Shown here piece by piece: positions 1 to 9,300 of a stretch of 64,000 bases of DNA; within the stretch, counting starts at the first letter, position 1; every line of letters begins with the position of its first letter. The stretch comes from Rudanella paleaurantiibacter (GTDB lineage Bacteria; Bacteroidota; Bacteroidia; Cytophagales; Spirosomataceae), in NCBI RefSeq assembly GCF_009184635.1, contig NZ_WELI01000003.1:248001-312000 (forward strand). Direction: 5' to 3'. The notes under the pieces were generated by a model. It was not told the origin of the DNA. It did no database searches and worked only from the letters and a program-made list of their open reading frames with translations. A program made the translations under genes and the position numbers.

Positions 1-2
1 GA

Positions 3-458
3 TACGTCAGAGACCCAGCGCTTATAAGGATTAAGCATTGTCCGGAAATGTTTTCTGCTGCGCACAGAATGCGATGGGTCGCCCAATATTTAGCGGGCCA
101 TGCAGCCGAGCAGGTACTGACCGGAGAGGTCTACGATTTTTGGGGCCATGACATAGACGAACCCCACGACTTTGGAATAGCCTGGAAGATTATTGAGAGT
201 ATTGCCGATGGATCAGTGGACGGGGTTTTTGTTGGCAGTGCTTTGGAAGATGCCTACCAAGAAACCATAGAGTTTTTAAAAACGCCCGTGGTTTGGCAAG
301 CAATCGAATTGGTAGCGAATGAGGTTTTCAAGCGCAAAGAGATAACCAGAGACAACGGGCTCTTTGAGTTAGCGGAAAAAGTTTTTGCTTTGCCTGTCTT
401 TGCCGACGTTCAACTGATAACACCACATTTGACAATTCCTGCCCGCAATCCACAGTAG
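3..458 (+). CDS. C-terminal part of an unknown protein (cut by window start)
   Basis: The reading frame is open from base 3 with no stop before the ATG at 48, so this is probably the 3' part of a gene that begins outside the window; if the ATG at 48 is the true start the protein has 136 residues. I do not recognise the family. A segment near residue 12 of the 48-start version (YLAGHAAEQVLTG) faintly resembles the AGHA/AAE region of M41-type peptidases, but no HExxH motif is visible, so I give no function. The protein looks soluble, with no membrane segment. A clear rho-independent terminator follows 23 bases after the stop. Confidence 0.55.
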   Translation, partial: YVRDPALIRIKHCPEMFSAAHRMRWVAQYLAGHAAEQVLTGEVYDFWGHDIDEPHDFGIAWKIIESIADGSVDGVFVGSALEDAYQETIEFLKTPVVWQAIELVANEVFKRKEITRDNGLFELAEKVFALPVFADVQLITPHLTIPARNPQ

Positions 459-480
459 TAACTTAGTACCTGACCCATAC

Positions 481-507
481 AAGCCCCGGCATACGTCGGG
501 GCTTTTT
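481..507 (+). terminator. Rho-independent terminator of the first gene
   Basis: Perfect 8-bp stem (481-488 with 497-504, AAGCCCCG/CGGGGCTT), 8-base loop and a T run. It lies just after the stop at 458. Confidence 0.8.
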
Positions 508-581
508 GATAATATCATCCCAACAATTGATTTTTACTCTGTGGTATTGTGTACTGTATTTTCGCCAAGATGCCCCTTCGC

Positions 582-1790
582 TTACTTTAATAAACTCACG
601 TAAAGATTAGTAACGATAGGAGTGCGGAGTTGCTTGGCAAATAGCTTACACTCTATGTTGATTATCTCGCCAGCCAAAGAATTAGGAAAATGTATCCTTA
701 ATGGTGTCTCAAAGGCTCGAACAGGTATACCATGCCGTAGAACTCCGATGTGCTCATTAACTAGTATGTAGTCATTTAATTCAGAAACCTCAGGATAAGA
801 CATTATATTAACTTTAATCTCAGGCACCCTCATCCCAAATGGCCCGGTCACTGCTTTTTCGGGATCATCATATACTTTATCGGCCACAAGTAACCCATTT
901 ATTTTGGGAATAAATAATTGGATAGAGGCATCGTCAATATAACTATCACCTTCGTTGTGAATGACTACATTAATCTTTACAGCATGCTTCTCGTAGATTG
1001 TAAAAAGATCATCTTCTTCGTATGTATCTTCTACGTCACGAAGGTTTTCATACAGTTCAACTGTATCCCGATCTTCATAACTTCTTGATACACTTATTCG
1101 TGGAAAGTTTTGAAGTGCATTTAAGAGAGTGAAATTATCCGTACCCTTCTCATCTTCTAATCGACGAGCTAACTCTTCTCGCTTCCTTAAAATATCTAGA
1201 ATGCTTTCTTTTGCTTTTTGAGAAGGTAGTGTGTATTCCCCCGCAGTCTGAACAGCAATTTTTTCAGATTTATCGTCCGAATCAAATTTTATATGAATCG
1301 GCCCCACCGAGGTACGGCTATCAAAAATTTTCTCAAAGTCTTGACGCATCATTCTTCGCTGGGTCGACCCCTTACGAATCCAAGAATCCCCTACATTAAG
1401 TCTAGCTTTACTCTCCGTTGAATCGAAATTCTTAAGCATCATATAAGGCTGGTTAGTGCAGTTATAAATCCGGATAACGCCTAACGTAAGCCCTCTAAAG
1501 TGAACAGGAGTATAATCTATATCAAGTTCGGGTTCAATGTTGCTTTGTATAAGTTGTTGATAAGTTGCTGAATCAACTAATGGTTCAGCAATGCCAGTGA
1601 TAGTTCTTGTACCATCAGAATTGAGTTTTACACCTATTATAATATGCCTGTCTCCCGAAATAGATGCATTAGCCATTGCCATCACATCTTTAAGGAGTGA
1701 AGCGTACTGAGGCTTTGTATATTGACTGGATTTAAAGTCAAGCCGTGTGTTTTCATTTTCATATTCAATTAAGTCGTTTAAGTTATCCAT
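582..1790 (-). CDS. AlbA_2 (Schlafen-like) domain protein, AT-rich
   Basis: The N-terminal third matches the AlbA_2 / 'divergent AAA-4' pattern: E-x-x-R-L-D-F-K near the start, then a stretch ending in DVMAMANAS, then HIIIGVKL and a conserved SWIRKGS motif (about residue 140). This domain occurs in Schlafen-like and stand-alone bacterial proteins, often in mobile or defence-related regions; its biochemical role there is mostly unproven. The C-terminal half (about 180-402) is unrecognised and rich in beta-type sequence. I place the start at the ATG at 1790 (402 aa); a longer version starting at 1862 would need TTG. The gene is clearly AT-richer than most of the window and sits next to the 3' end of a tRNA-Leu, which suggests acquired DNA. 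Confidence 0.7.
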   Translation of the reverse strand: MDNLNDLIEYENENTRLDFKSSQYTKPQYASLLKDVMAMANASISGDRHIIIGVKLNSDGTRTITGIAEPLVDSATYQQLIQSNIEPELDIDYTPVHFRGLTLGVIRIYNCTNQPYMMLKNFDSTESKARLNVGDSWIRKGSTQRRMMRQDFEKIFDSRTSVGPIHIKFDSDDKSEKIAVQTAGEYTLPSQKAKESILDILRKREELARRLEDEKGTDNFTLLNALQNFPRISVSRSYEDRDTVELYENLRDVEDTYEEDDLFTIYEKHAVKINVVIHNEGDSYIDDASIQLFIPKINGLLVADKVYDDPEKAVTGPFGMRVPEIKVNIMSYPEVSELNDYILVNEHIGVLRHGIPVRAFETPLRIHFPNSLAGEIINIECKLFAKQLRTPIVTNLYVSLLK

Positions 1791-1984
1791 AAGCCAATAT
1801 TTTTCATGCTTTAAACGCCAGTATGAGCGTCCGAATTTATTGAAAACTAAGTCACCCCTCAACTCAGACGTTTTATATTTTGTAACAAATGGCTCTGGTA
1901 TCTATCAGCGTACTATTAAAGATAAAGAATTAATATACGAAAAGAGCCTGCTTTAGATGCCTAGAACTAAGTGTTAATCTTACA

Positions 1985-2006
1985 ATCCGTACACACATCC
2001 GTACAC
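1985..2006. repeat. Short tandem repeat beside tRNA-Leu terminator
   Basis: Two copies of ATCCGTACAC (1985-1994 and 1997-2006) at 12-base spacing, in the AT-rich gap between the AlbA_2 gene and the tRNA terminator. It could be a leftover of an integration site or chance. Confidence 0.35.
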
Positions 2007-2018
2007 GTCCGACAAACA

Positions 2019-2057
2019 AAAACGCCTAATCGACTATCAATCAGTCAATTAGGCGTT
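2019..2057 (-). terminator. Terminator of tRNA-Leu
   Basis: 14-bp stem with one mismatch (2021-2034 with 2044-2057). Read on the minus strand it is followed by TTTTTGTTTG. It begins 8 bases beyond the tRNA 3' end. Confidence 0.75.
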
Positions 2058-2064
2058 AAGCTTG

Positions 2065-2148
2065 TACCGGGAGCCGGACTCGAACCGGCATGTCCTTGCA
2101 GACATTGGTGTTTGAGACCAACGCGTCTACCGATTCCGCCATCCCGGC
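2065..2148 (-). tRNA. tRNA-Leu(CAA)
   Basis: Full class II cloverleaf on the minus strand. The acceptor stem is GCCGGGA with TCCCGGT (first pair G-U) and the D arm has the Leu-like form GCGGAATCGGTAGACGC. The anticodon stem TTGGT/ACCAA encloses loop CTCAAAC (anticodon CAA at plus positions 2112-2114). A long variable arm and T arm with GGTTCGAGTCC follow. No CCA is encoded. It reads UUG codons. Confidence 0.95.
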
Positions 2149-2314
2149 AACTATTCGGTCGTTGTGTCAAACGTGGGTGCAAAACTAAGCCTTAACGGGC
2201 AATCTGCAAGCCCTGACGGCCAATTAAACGCAAAAAATTTAGACCAAACTGCGAAGTAGCTGATTGTCAAGCCCAAGCTCCAAAAGCTTAACCGGGCTTC
2301 GTTGGCAAGATACG

Positions 2315-3553
2315 CTACTCGTAACGCAATGCCTCGATAGGATCGAGCCGCGAGGCACGTATGGCCGGGTATATTCCCGAAAACAAACCGACGGCTACGC
2401 AGATGAGGATTCCGAGCATCATCCAGCCCCAGGGCACGACAAAAGCCCCTTCGCCCTGGCTGACCACCAGCGAAATCAGGTTACCAATGCCTAAACCCAG
2501 CACCACTCCACCGATTCCACCCAGTACACAAATCACGATGGCTTCGATCAGAAACTGCATCCGAATGAGCTGGGGCGTGGCTCCGAGCGATTTACGAATC
2601 CCGATTTCGCGGGTGCGCTCCGTAACCGACACCAGCATGATGTTCATAAGGGCAATGGCTGCCCCCAACAACGTGATAAACCCGACCACAAAACCGCCAA
2701 TACGCAACACACCGGTGGTTTCGTCGAGGTCTTTGGCCAGTTCGTCGGCCCGCTCAATACGGAACGAGTCGGGCTGACCCAGAGCGTCGCGTCGGATTAG
2801 GCGCATGGTGCCACGGGCTTCACCTACGGCTGTTTCCTGATCGCTGATGTCGGGCACCGAAGCCGTAATATCAAACGTAAGCGCCCGCTCCCCCGCCAGC
2901 ACGCGGGCATTATCAATCGGAATGAGCATCACCCGGTCGTCGCCCCCGCCCGTGAGGCTTCCTTTCTTCTCCAGCACGCCAATCACTTTAAACGGTGCTC
3001 CCTGCGCCCGGATAATCTGGTTGAGCGGATTTACATTGGCTCCAAACAACGCCCCCGCTAATTCGCTACCAATAATGGTTACGTTGAGGGAATTTTCGAC
3101 GTCGTTGGCGTTGAGGTTACGACCACTCGCCAGCTTGTAGTTTTTGACGGTCAGGAACGTATCATCGATACCGTACAGCTGCACGTTGGGGTTGGTCTTG
3201 CGCGAGCCGTATTTCACCTGCGTGGCCCCCGACACCAGCGACGACACCGAAATGGTAGCTCCGTACGGAAACCGACGCTTGAACAACACCGCCTGCCGGA
3301 AGGTGATGGGCTCATCGGCCCGCTGCATCCGTCCTCCAAACCGGCCCCGCTGCTGTTCGACCAGAATGCTGAACGTGTTGGCCCCCAACCCCTCAAAACT
3401 GCTGTTGAGCGACGACTGAATCCCGTCGATAGCAGTCAGGATACCGACGAGCGACGTGATACCGATGGCAATGATCGCTGACGTAAGCACGGTCCGCAGC
3501 CGGTTGCCGGCAATCGAGTTGAGCCCTTCGCGGACGTTTTCAATCAGATTCAT
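2315..3553 (-). CDS. FtsX/MacB-family ABC transporter permease
   Basis: Membrane permease of the MacB/LolC/FtsX type (412 aa), inner membrane. One N-terminal membrane segment (about 20-42) is followed by a periplasmic MacB_PCD-type domain (about 45-280). Three C-terminal membrane segments follow, with the conserved FtsX signature TERTREIGIRKSLGAT between the second and third and the terminal RASRLDPIEALRYE. Such proteins work as dimers with a MacB-like ATPase and often a periplasmic adaptor, moving lipids, peptides or other compounds by mechanotransmission. No ATPase or adaptor gene is beside it, so the substrate cannot be inferred. It is divergent from the secreted protein at 3713. ATG start; an inverted word-repeat lies in its 5' leader. 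Confidence 0.88.
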   Translation of the reverse strand: MNLIENVREGLNSIAGNRLRTVLTSAIIAIGITSLVGILTAIDGIQSSLNSSFEGLGANTFSILVEQQRGRFGGRMQRADEPITFRQAVLFKRRFPYGATISVSSLVSGATQVKYGSRKTNPNVQLYGIDDTFLTVKNYKLASGRNLNANDVENSLNVTIIGSELAGALFGANVNPLNQIIRAQGAPFKVIGVLEKKGSLTGGGDDRVMLIPIDNARVLAGERALTFDITASVPDISDQETAVGEARGTMRLIRRDALGQPDSFRIERADELAKDLDETTGVLRIGGFVVGFITLLGAAIALMNIMLVSVTERTREIGIRKSLGATPQLIRMQFLIEAIVICVLGGIGGVVLGLGIGNLISLVVSQGEGAFVVPWGWMMLGILICVAVGLFSGIYPAIRASRLDPIEALRYE

Positions 3554-3560
3554 AAACTAT

Positions 3561-3638
3561 AGAGTGAAAGAGCCAGAGAGTGATCGAGAGAGATTGGAGC
3601 GTTCTGTTCGCCCTTCCACTCGCTCGCCCGTTCGCTCT
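3561..3638. repeat. Imperfect inverted repeat in divergent promoter region
   Basis: Left arm 3561-3582 (words like AGAGTGAAAGAG) and right arm 3617-3638 (CACTCGCTCGCCCG...) pair with about 16 of 22 matches. Each arm is itself built of near-repeats. It falls in the leader of the permease gene. Function unknown. Confidence 0.45.
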
Positions 3639-3712
3639 TTAAATTTCTCGCACAAAATTTGCTTAATTTCGTTAATACAAAGCTACAATAGGCCTCATTA
3701 CCAATATAACCG

Positions 3713-4975
3713 ATGAAACGTCTGCTCTTGCCACTCATCCTTTTTCTGGCACTTCTTGCCCCTGCCATGGCGAATCGGCTGCTGATTCCGATGGATGAGG
3801 CCCAGAAAAATCACCTGAAGGCGTACGGAATCGCGTACTGGGTTCTGAAAACCCACGATACTGAAATTGACTGGCTGCTGAACTACCGGGGTGGGAGTTT
3901 CATGATGTCGCAGAGCCAGGCATTTGTCAACGAAATGGTGATCCGGGGCGTGAGTTACGAAGTTATCTCGGAGGCACAGGCCGCCCAGATTATGGCCGAG
4001 GTACAGTCGCCCGATGCCAATATGGATGCCGTGAAACTCCAGAAACCACCCAAAGTAGCGGTGTATTCGCCCAAGACCAAACAGCCCTGGGACGATGCTG
4101 TAACTATGGTCATGACCTACGCTGAAATTCCGTACGATGTGGTGTTCGACGCGGAAGTACTCGATGGCAAGCTGCCCGAGTACGACTGGCTCCACCTGCA
4201 CCATGAGGACTTCACGGGGCAATTTGGCAAGTTTTTCCATTTCAAGGACCAACCCTGGTACATTGCCCAGAAACAGGAAGCCGAGGGAATTACCCGGAAA
4301 TATGGCTACAACAAGGTTACCCAGATGAAACTCGGCGTGGTGAAAAAAATCCGCGATTTCAGCCTCGGTGGCGGCTATCTGTTTGCCATGTGCAACGCCA
4401 CTGATACCTACGACATTGCCTTGGCCGCTCAGAACACCGACATGGTGGATGCGTTTTACGACGGCGACGGTTTCGACCCGAACGTGAACAGCAAACTCGA
4501 TTTTCGGGAGACGATGGCCTTCCGCAATTTTCAGGTCTATACCAATCCGTACATGATCGAGTTCTCGAACATCGACAATCAGCCCGAAGAGCGTGGCCTT
4601 GCCGAGCACAATGATTATTTTTCGTTGTTTCAGTTCTCAGCTAAGTATGACCCCATCCCGACCATGCTGACCCAAAATCACATGAACGTAATCAAAGGGT
4701 TTATGGGGCAGACAACGGCGTTTAAGAAAGCGTACCTGAAGCCCGAAGTGGTGGTAATGGCCGAGAACCGGGCGGCCGGAGAGGCTCGCTACATTCACGC
4801 ACCGTACGGCCGGGGCTTCTTTACGTTTTACGGTGGTCATGACCCCGAAGATTATCGGCACGAAATCGGCGAGGAGCCCACTGACCTTAATTTGCATCCT
4901 AACTCGGCCGGTTATCGCCTGATTTTGAACAATATTCTGTTTCCGGCAGCCAAAAAGAAGAAGCAGAAAACCTAA
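3713..4975 (+). CDS. Secreted conserved protein, function unknown
   Basis: A 420-aa protein with a clear signal peptide (residues 1-20, KRLLLPLILFLALLAPAMA). I recall close relatives in Cytophagales carried in databases as 'asparagine synthetase B', but I see no glutamine amidotransferase Cys2 start, no ATP-pyrophosphatase SGGLDS motif and no synthetase layout, so that name looks unsafe. The central part (PPKVAVYSPKTKQPWDDAV... YDVVFDAEVLDG) and the GGG-x-L segment around residue 215 look like an alpha/beta amidotransferase-like or ThuA-like fold, which is inference only. His/Asp-rich stretches (LHLHHEDF, YGGHDPEDYRHE) could bind metal. Last residues are Lys-rich. The gene is monocistronic and followed by a palindromic repeat and a terminator. 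Confidence 0.75.
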   Translation: MKRLLLPLILFLALLAPAMANRLLIPMDEAQKNHLKAYGIAYWVLKTHDTEIDWLLNYRGGSFMMSQSQAFVNEMVIRGVSYEVISEAQAAQIMAEVQSPDANMDAVKLQKPPKVAVYSPKTKQPWDDAVTMVMTYAEIPYDVVFDAEVLDGKLPEYDWLHLHHEDFTGQFGKFFHFKDQPWYIAQKQEAEGITRKYGYNKVTQMKLGVVKKIRDFSLGGGYLFAMCNATDTYDIALAAQNTDMVDAFYDGDGFDPNVNSKLDFRETMAFRNFQVYTNPYMIEFSNIDNQPEERGLAEHNDYFSLFQFSAKYDPIPTMLTQNHMNVIKGFMGQTTAFKKAYLKPEVVVMAENRAAGEARYIHAPYGRGFFTFYGGHDPEDYRHEIGEEPTDLNLHPNSAGYRLILNNILFPAAKKKKQKT

Positions 4976-5062
4976 AAGGTTTTAAAGGTTTGATGCTTAC
5001 TATGTAGATGATACATTGGCTATAAGCTACTTTGTGTGACTCTTGATTGGAAATACGCTTAC

Positions 5063-5145
5063 CAACCACTGCCAGGGTCTTCGACCACTGACAGGGTTTG
5101 GAGCGTTGAAACCCTGCTAGTGGTCGAAGACCCTGGCAGTGGTTG
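5063..5145. repeat. Long palindromic repeat with internal direct repeats
   Basis: Arms 5063-5099 and 5109-5145 (37 bases each) pair with only two mismatches around a 9-base loop. Each arm holds two copies of a roughly 19-base unit (ACCACTGNCAGGGTNTT...). It lies between two same-strand genes and resembles a dispersed REP-like element. Confidence 0.8.
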
Positions 5146-5212
5146 CGGTTTCAAGCAACGTTTGTCAACTGTAAGAGGTCGCCAACAAGTAATTCAATCA
5201 CGTACAAAAACC

Positions 5213-5238
5213 AGCCGGGCTTACTACCCGGCTTTTTT
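5213..5238 (+). terminator. Rho-independent terminator
   Basis: 7-bp stem AGCCGGG (5213-5219) with CCCGGCT (5227-5233) and a T6 tail, 240 bases after the stop at 4975. It probably ends the 3713 transcript beyond the palindrome. Confidence 0.75.
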
Positions 5239-5322
5239 GTGGGTATTAGCCGAATTACAGGATAAATTTCAAAGCCTTCAGAACGGTTTGTGTGTTTTTA
5301 GTAGTGAGCTTACTATCTGACC

Positions 5323-6237
5323 ATGAACCGACGAGAACTTCTCAAAACAGCCGCCCTACTACCGTGGCTGTCTCTTACGGACGTAACCCACTCCCTACCC
5401 TCCCCACGAAAGCGACTCACCCGCATTGCGTACCTCGGCGATACGCACCTGATGCCCCGCCGAAAGCCGATGAAAGGCTTAGCCCAATGCCTGCACCATA
5501 TTCAGAACCAGACCGACAAGCCAACCCTAATCCTGAACGGGGGCGATTCGATTATGGATTCGGTATCGCGGAACCGACGTGATACCCGTCGGCAATGGGA
5601 AGCGTGGCAGACCGTACTCCGGGCCGAGTGCTCACTGCCGGTAGAGCATTGCCTGGGGAACCACGATGTATGGGCGCACGAAGAATCGGTAAACGACCCA
5701 CTCGCGGGCAAAAACTGGGCGCAGGAGCAACTGTTGTTTAGCCACCGTTACCGGAGTTTCGACCGCGACGGCTGGCATTTCATCATCCTCGACAGTATTC
5801 AGCCGAAAAAAACCGGCGGCTGGTACTCGACCCACCTCGACGATGAACAGCTCGACTGGCTGCAGACCGATTTAAAAAAAACGGGTACCCGAACTCCAAT
5901 TCTGGTGCTCTCGCACGTACCCATCATCAGTGGTCGCATCGGGAATGAACTATCGGGCACCGACCCGAGCCAATGGGTTATTCCAGATGGGGCCATGCAT
6001 ACCGATGCCCCGACCTTAATTAAGCTTTTCGGGCAGTACCCGAACCTGAAAACCTGCCTGAGCGGCCACCGGCACGTACTCGATGACGTGCGGTATGCGG
6101 GCGTACATCACCTGTGCAATGGGGCGGTTTCGGGTAATTGGTGGCAGTCGAAAACGTTTCGCGGCACCCGACGCGGCTACGCCCTGCTCGATTTATACGA
6201 CGATGGCACCACCGAACGAACGTATGTTACGTACTGA
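5323..6237 (+). CDS. Secreted calcineurin-like metallophosphoesterase
   Basis: 304 aa. The N-terminus MNRRELLKTAALLPWLSL looks like a Tat-type signal (RR followed by a hydrophobic run). All metal-site motifs of the calcineurin-like phosphoesterase family are present: GDTH (D40, H42), GGD (D75), GNHD (N113, H114, D115), a SHVP histidine near residue 195 and GHRH near residue 250. The family binds two metals and cleaves phosphomonoesters or diesters; the natural substrate is not evident. It is likely periplasmic. The gene stands alone, between a terminator upstream and the convergent ileS downstream. Confidence 0.88.
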   Translation: MNRRELLKTAALLPWLSLTDVTHSLPSPRKRLTRIAYLGDTHLMPRRKPMKGLAQCLHHIQNQTDKPTLILNGGDSIMDSVSRNRRDTRRQWEAWQTVLRAECSLPVEHCLGNHDVWAHEESVNDPLAGKNWAQEQLLFSHRYRSFDRDGWHFIILDSIQPKKTGGWYSTHLDDEQLDWLQTDLKKTGTRTPILVLSHVPIISGRIGNELSGTDPSQWVIPDGAMHTDAPTLIKLFGQYPNLKTCLSGHRHVLDDVRYAGVHHLCNGAVSGNWWQSKTFRGTRRGYALLDLYDDGTTERTYVTY

Positions 6238-6245
6238 AAAGTGAA

Positions 6246-6288
6246 AACGGAGTTGCTTGGAAGACAACTGTTCCCAGGCAACTCCGTT
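6246..6288. terminator. Terminator between convergent genes (ileS side)
   Basis: 15-bp inverted repeat (6246-6260 with 6274-6288, one G-U pair). On the minus strand it is followed by TTTTC, so it suits ileS best; it can fold on either strand. Confidence 0.7.
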
Positions 6289-6321
6289 CAATTATTCGCT
6301 ACTCTGAATTGAATCGCTTGT

Positions 6322-9300
6322 TTACTCCTTCTCAACCACGAGCCGGAGTGTAAACTCATCCATTTCGATCTCGGCAAACTCGGGGCGGGCCGCGTCGCCG
6401 TTGAGGCCCGCAACCAGATCGAGTTTCAAAGCCTGCACCTCCTGCCGGATGTACTCCTGATTGGCTTCGATGGCCTCGGCCAATACGTCGTTGTTACGCT
6501 CCAGTACGATGCTGATTTTGTCGGTCACGTCGAAGTCGCGGTCTTTGCGCAGGTTCTGAATCCGGTTCACAAAGTCGCGGGCGATACCCTCCCGACGGAG
6601 CTCATCGGTCACAGTCACGTCGAGGGCCACCGTCAGGCCGCCTTCGCTTGCTACCAGCCATCCGGGAATATCTTCGGTCAGAATTTCCACGTCGGTCAGT
6701 TGCAGATCGAACCCGTTGAGGTGAAGCGCACCGGCCGTTTCCAGTTGCTTCAGTTCGGCCTCGGTCATGGCCGTAATGGTAGCCGCTACGTCTTTCATCT
6801 GCTTGCCAAAACGCGGACCGAGCGCCTTAAAGTTAGGCTTCACTTTCTTTTTCAGAATGCCCGATGCATCGTCGACAAACTCAACGGCTTTCACGTTAAC
6901 CTCCGACTGAATAAGCGGGGCTACGTGCTCAATTTGCCGACGGGTTTGGGCGTTCAGAACCGGAATCAGTACCCGGCTCAACGGCTGACGTACTTTCAGT
7001 TTATGCCCTTTTCGCAACGAGTGCACCAGCGATGACACCTGTTGCGCCAGCTCCATCGACGTTTCCAGATCCGAATCAATCCAATCCGTTTCGACCGGGC
7101 ACCAGTTGGTAAAATGCACCGACTCGTACTGGAACGGCGTACCCTTCTCCTTCGACTCCTCCCGCACACCATCCGTCAGGTTGTGGTAGAGCCAGTCGGC
7201 AAAGAACGGCGCAATGGGCGACATCATCTGAGCCACCACCGCCAGGCAATGCTGTAGAGTTTCGTAAGCTGCCTGTTTGTCGGTTGCATCGGCTGTTTGC
7301 CAGAAACGCCGACGCGAGAGCCGCACGTACCAGTTCGACAACTGATCGCAGACGAAATCCTGCACCAGTCGGCCCGCTTTGGTGGGGTTGTAGCTCTCGA
7401 AAGCTTCTGTTACGCCAGCCACCATCGTGTTCAGCTTCGACAGAATCCAGCGGTCCAGTTCGGGCAGCTGCTCGCGTGGAATACGATTGAATTGATTGAT
7501 CTGGTAGCCGTCGATGTTGGCGTACAGCGCAAAGAAGTTGTACGTGTTGAACAACGTTCCGAAGAACCGCCGTTGTACTTCACCGATACCTTCCAGGTTA
7601 AACTTGAGGTTGTCCCAGGGCTCAGCGTTGGTAATCATGTACCAGCGCGTTGCATCGGCTCCGTACGTGTCGAGAGTCTGGAACGGATCAATCGCGTTGC
7701 CCAGCCGCTTCGACATTTTGTTGCCGTTTTTGTCGAGCACCAGACCAGTCGAAACCACGTTTTTGAACGCCACCGAGTCGAACAACAACACCGAAATGGC
7801 GTGCAGCGTAAAGAACCAGCCGCGTGTTTGGTCAACACCCTCCGAGATAAAATCGGCCGGGAACGACTCGCTGAATACGTCCTGATTTTCAAACGGCCAA
7901 TGCCACTGCGCATAGGGCATCGCCCCCGAGTCGAACCAAACGTCGATCAGGTCAGGCTCGCGCTGCATCAGTTGACCCGATTCTGAAACGAGGTAAATTT
8001 CGTCGGAGTACGGCCGGTGGAGGTCGAAGGTTCCGCCCGCCTTAGCCGCCAGAAATGCATTGTTTTTATCAATGTACGCCTGATAATCAGCCTTGCCTTG
8101 GGTAACCCATTCGCTCAGTCGCTCATTCGCACGTTCACTCATGGCCACCAGCTCTTCTACCGAACCGATGCACACTTCATCCTGCCCGTTTTCGCTGCGC
8201 CAGATTGGCAGCGGGGTGCCCCAGTAGCGGCTGCGGCTCAGGTTCCAGTCAACGAGGTTTTCGAGCCAGTTGCCAAAGCGGCCGGTACCAGTGCTTTCGG
8301 GGTTCCAGTTGATGGTCTTGTTCAGCTCCACGAGCCGGTCTTTGAGCGCCGTTGTCCGAATAAACCAGCTATCGAGCGGGTAGTACAGAATCGGCTTATC
8401 GGTCCGCCAGCAGTGCGGGTACGGGTGTTCGTATTTCTCGACCCGGAACGCCTTGCCCTCCTCCTTCAGCTTGATGGCAATGAGCACATCCGTCGGGCGG
8501 AACTCAGGGTCGGCGCGCTCCTCATCGGAGTAGTATTCCTCTTTAACATAGCGGCCCGCGAAATCGGTAACCTCCGGTACAAACCGGCCCTGCCGATCCA
8601 CAATGGGCACCTCCTTACCAAACTCGTCTTTCACCATAATGGCCGGGATTCCGTTGGCCTGCGCCACCCGGAAGTCGTCGGCCCCGAACGTAGGTGAGGT
8701 ATGTACTACCCCGGTACCATCTTCGGTCGTGACAAAATCGCCCAGAATAACCTTGAAAGCAGGCGCTTCGGGCTGCACATAGGGCAGCAGTTGCTCGTAC
8801 TCGATGCCTTCGAGGTGTTGGCCCTTGAACTCCGAAATCACCGCCCAGGGGATAACCTTGTCATTGGGCAGGTACGCATCGAATGCCGACGTATTGGCCG
8901 CGTCTTCCACGCGGCCTTTCTCGTTGAGCCAACGGCCTACCAGCGCCTTCGCCAGAATCACGTGCACCAACTGATGCGTGTACGGGTTGAAGGTTTTAAC
9001 GAGCACATAATCAATATTGGCCCCGACGGTCAGCGCCGAGTTGGCGGGCAATGTCCAGGGGGTAGTGGTCCAGGCCAGCACATGCACATCGGCATCGTTG
9101 GAGTCGAAAAACAGGAACCCCGATTTGCCGGTGGGCTTCACCTTGAACATGGCCACAATGGTCGTATCGCGCACGTCGCGGTAGGTGCCGGGCATGTTCA
9201 GCTCGTGCGAGCTAAGGCCCGTACCCGCCTTGGGCGAGAACGGCTGAATCGTGTAGCCTTTGTACAGCAGGTCTTTGTCGTAGAGCCGCTTGAGCAGGTT

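Noticed and set aside
1860-1862. TTG start for the AlbA_2 gene
   Set aside because: The ATG at 1790 directly precedes the conserved domain; the added 24 residues have no family support.
3698-4609. 303-aa minus-strand frame
   Set aside because: Opposite the secreted protein at 3713, which has a signal peptide and coherent sequence.
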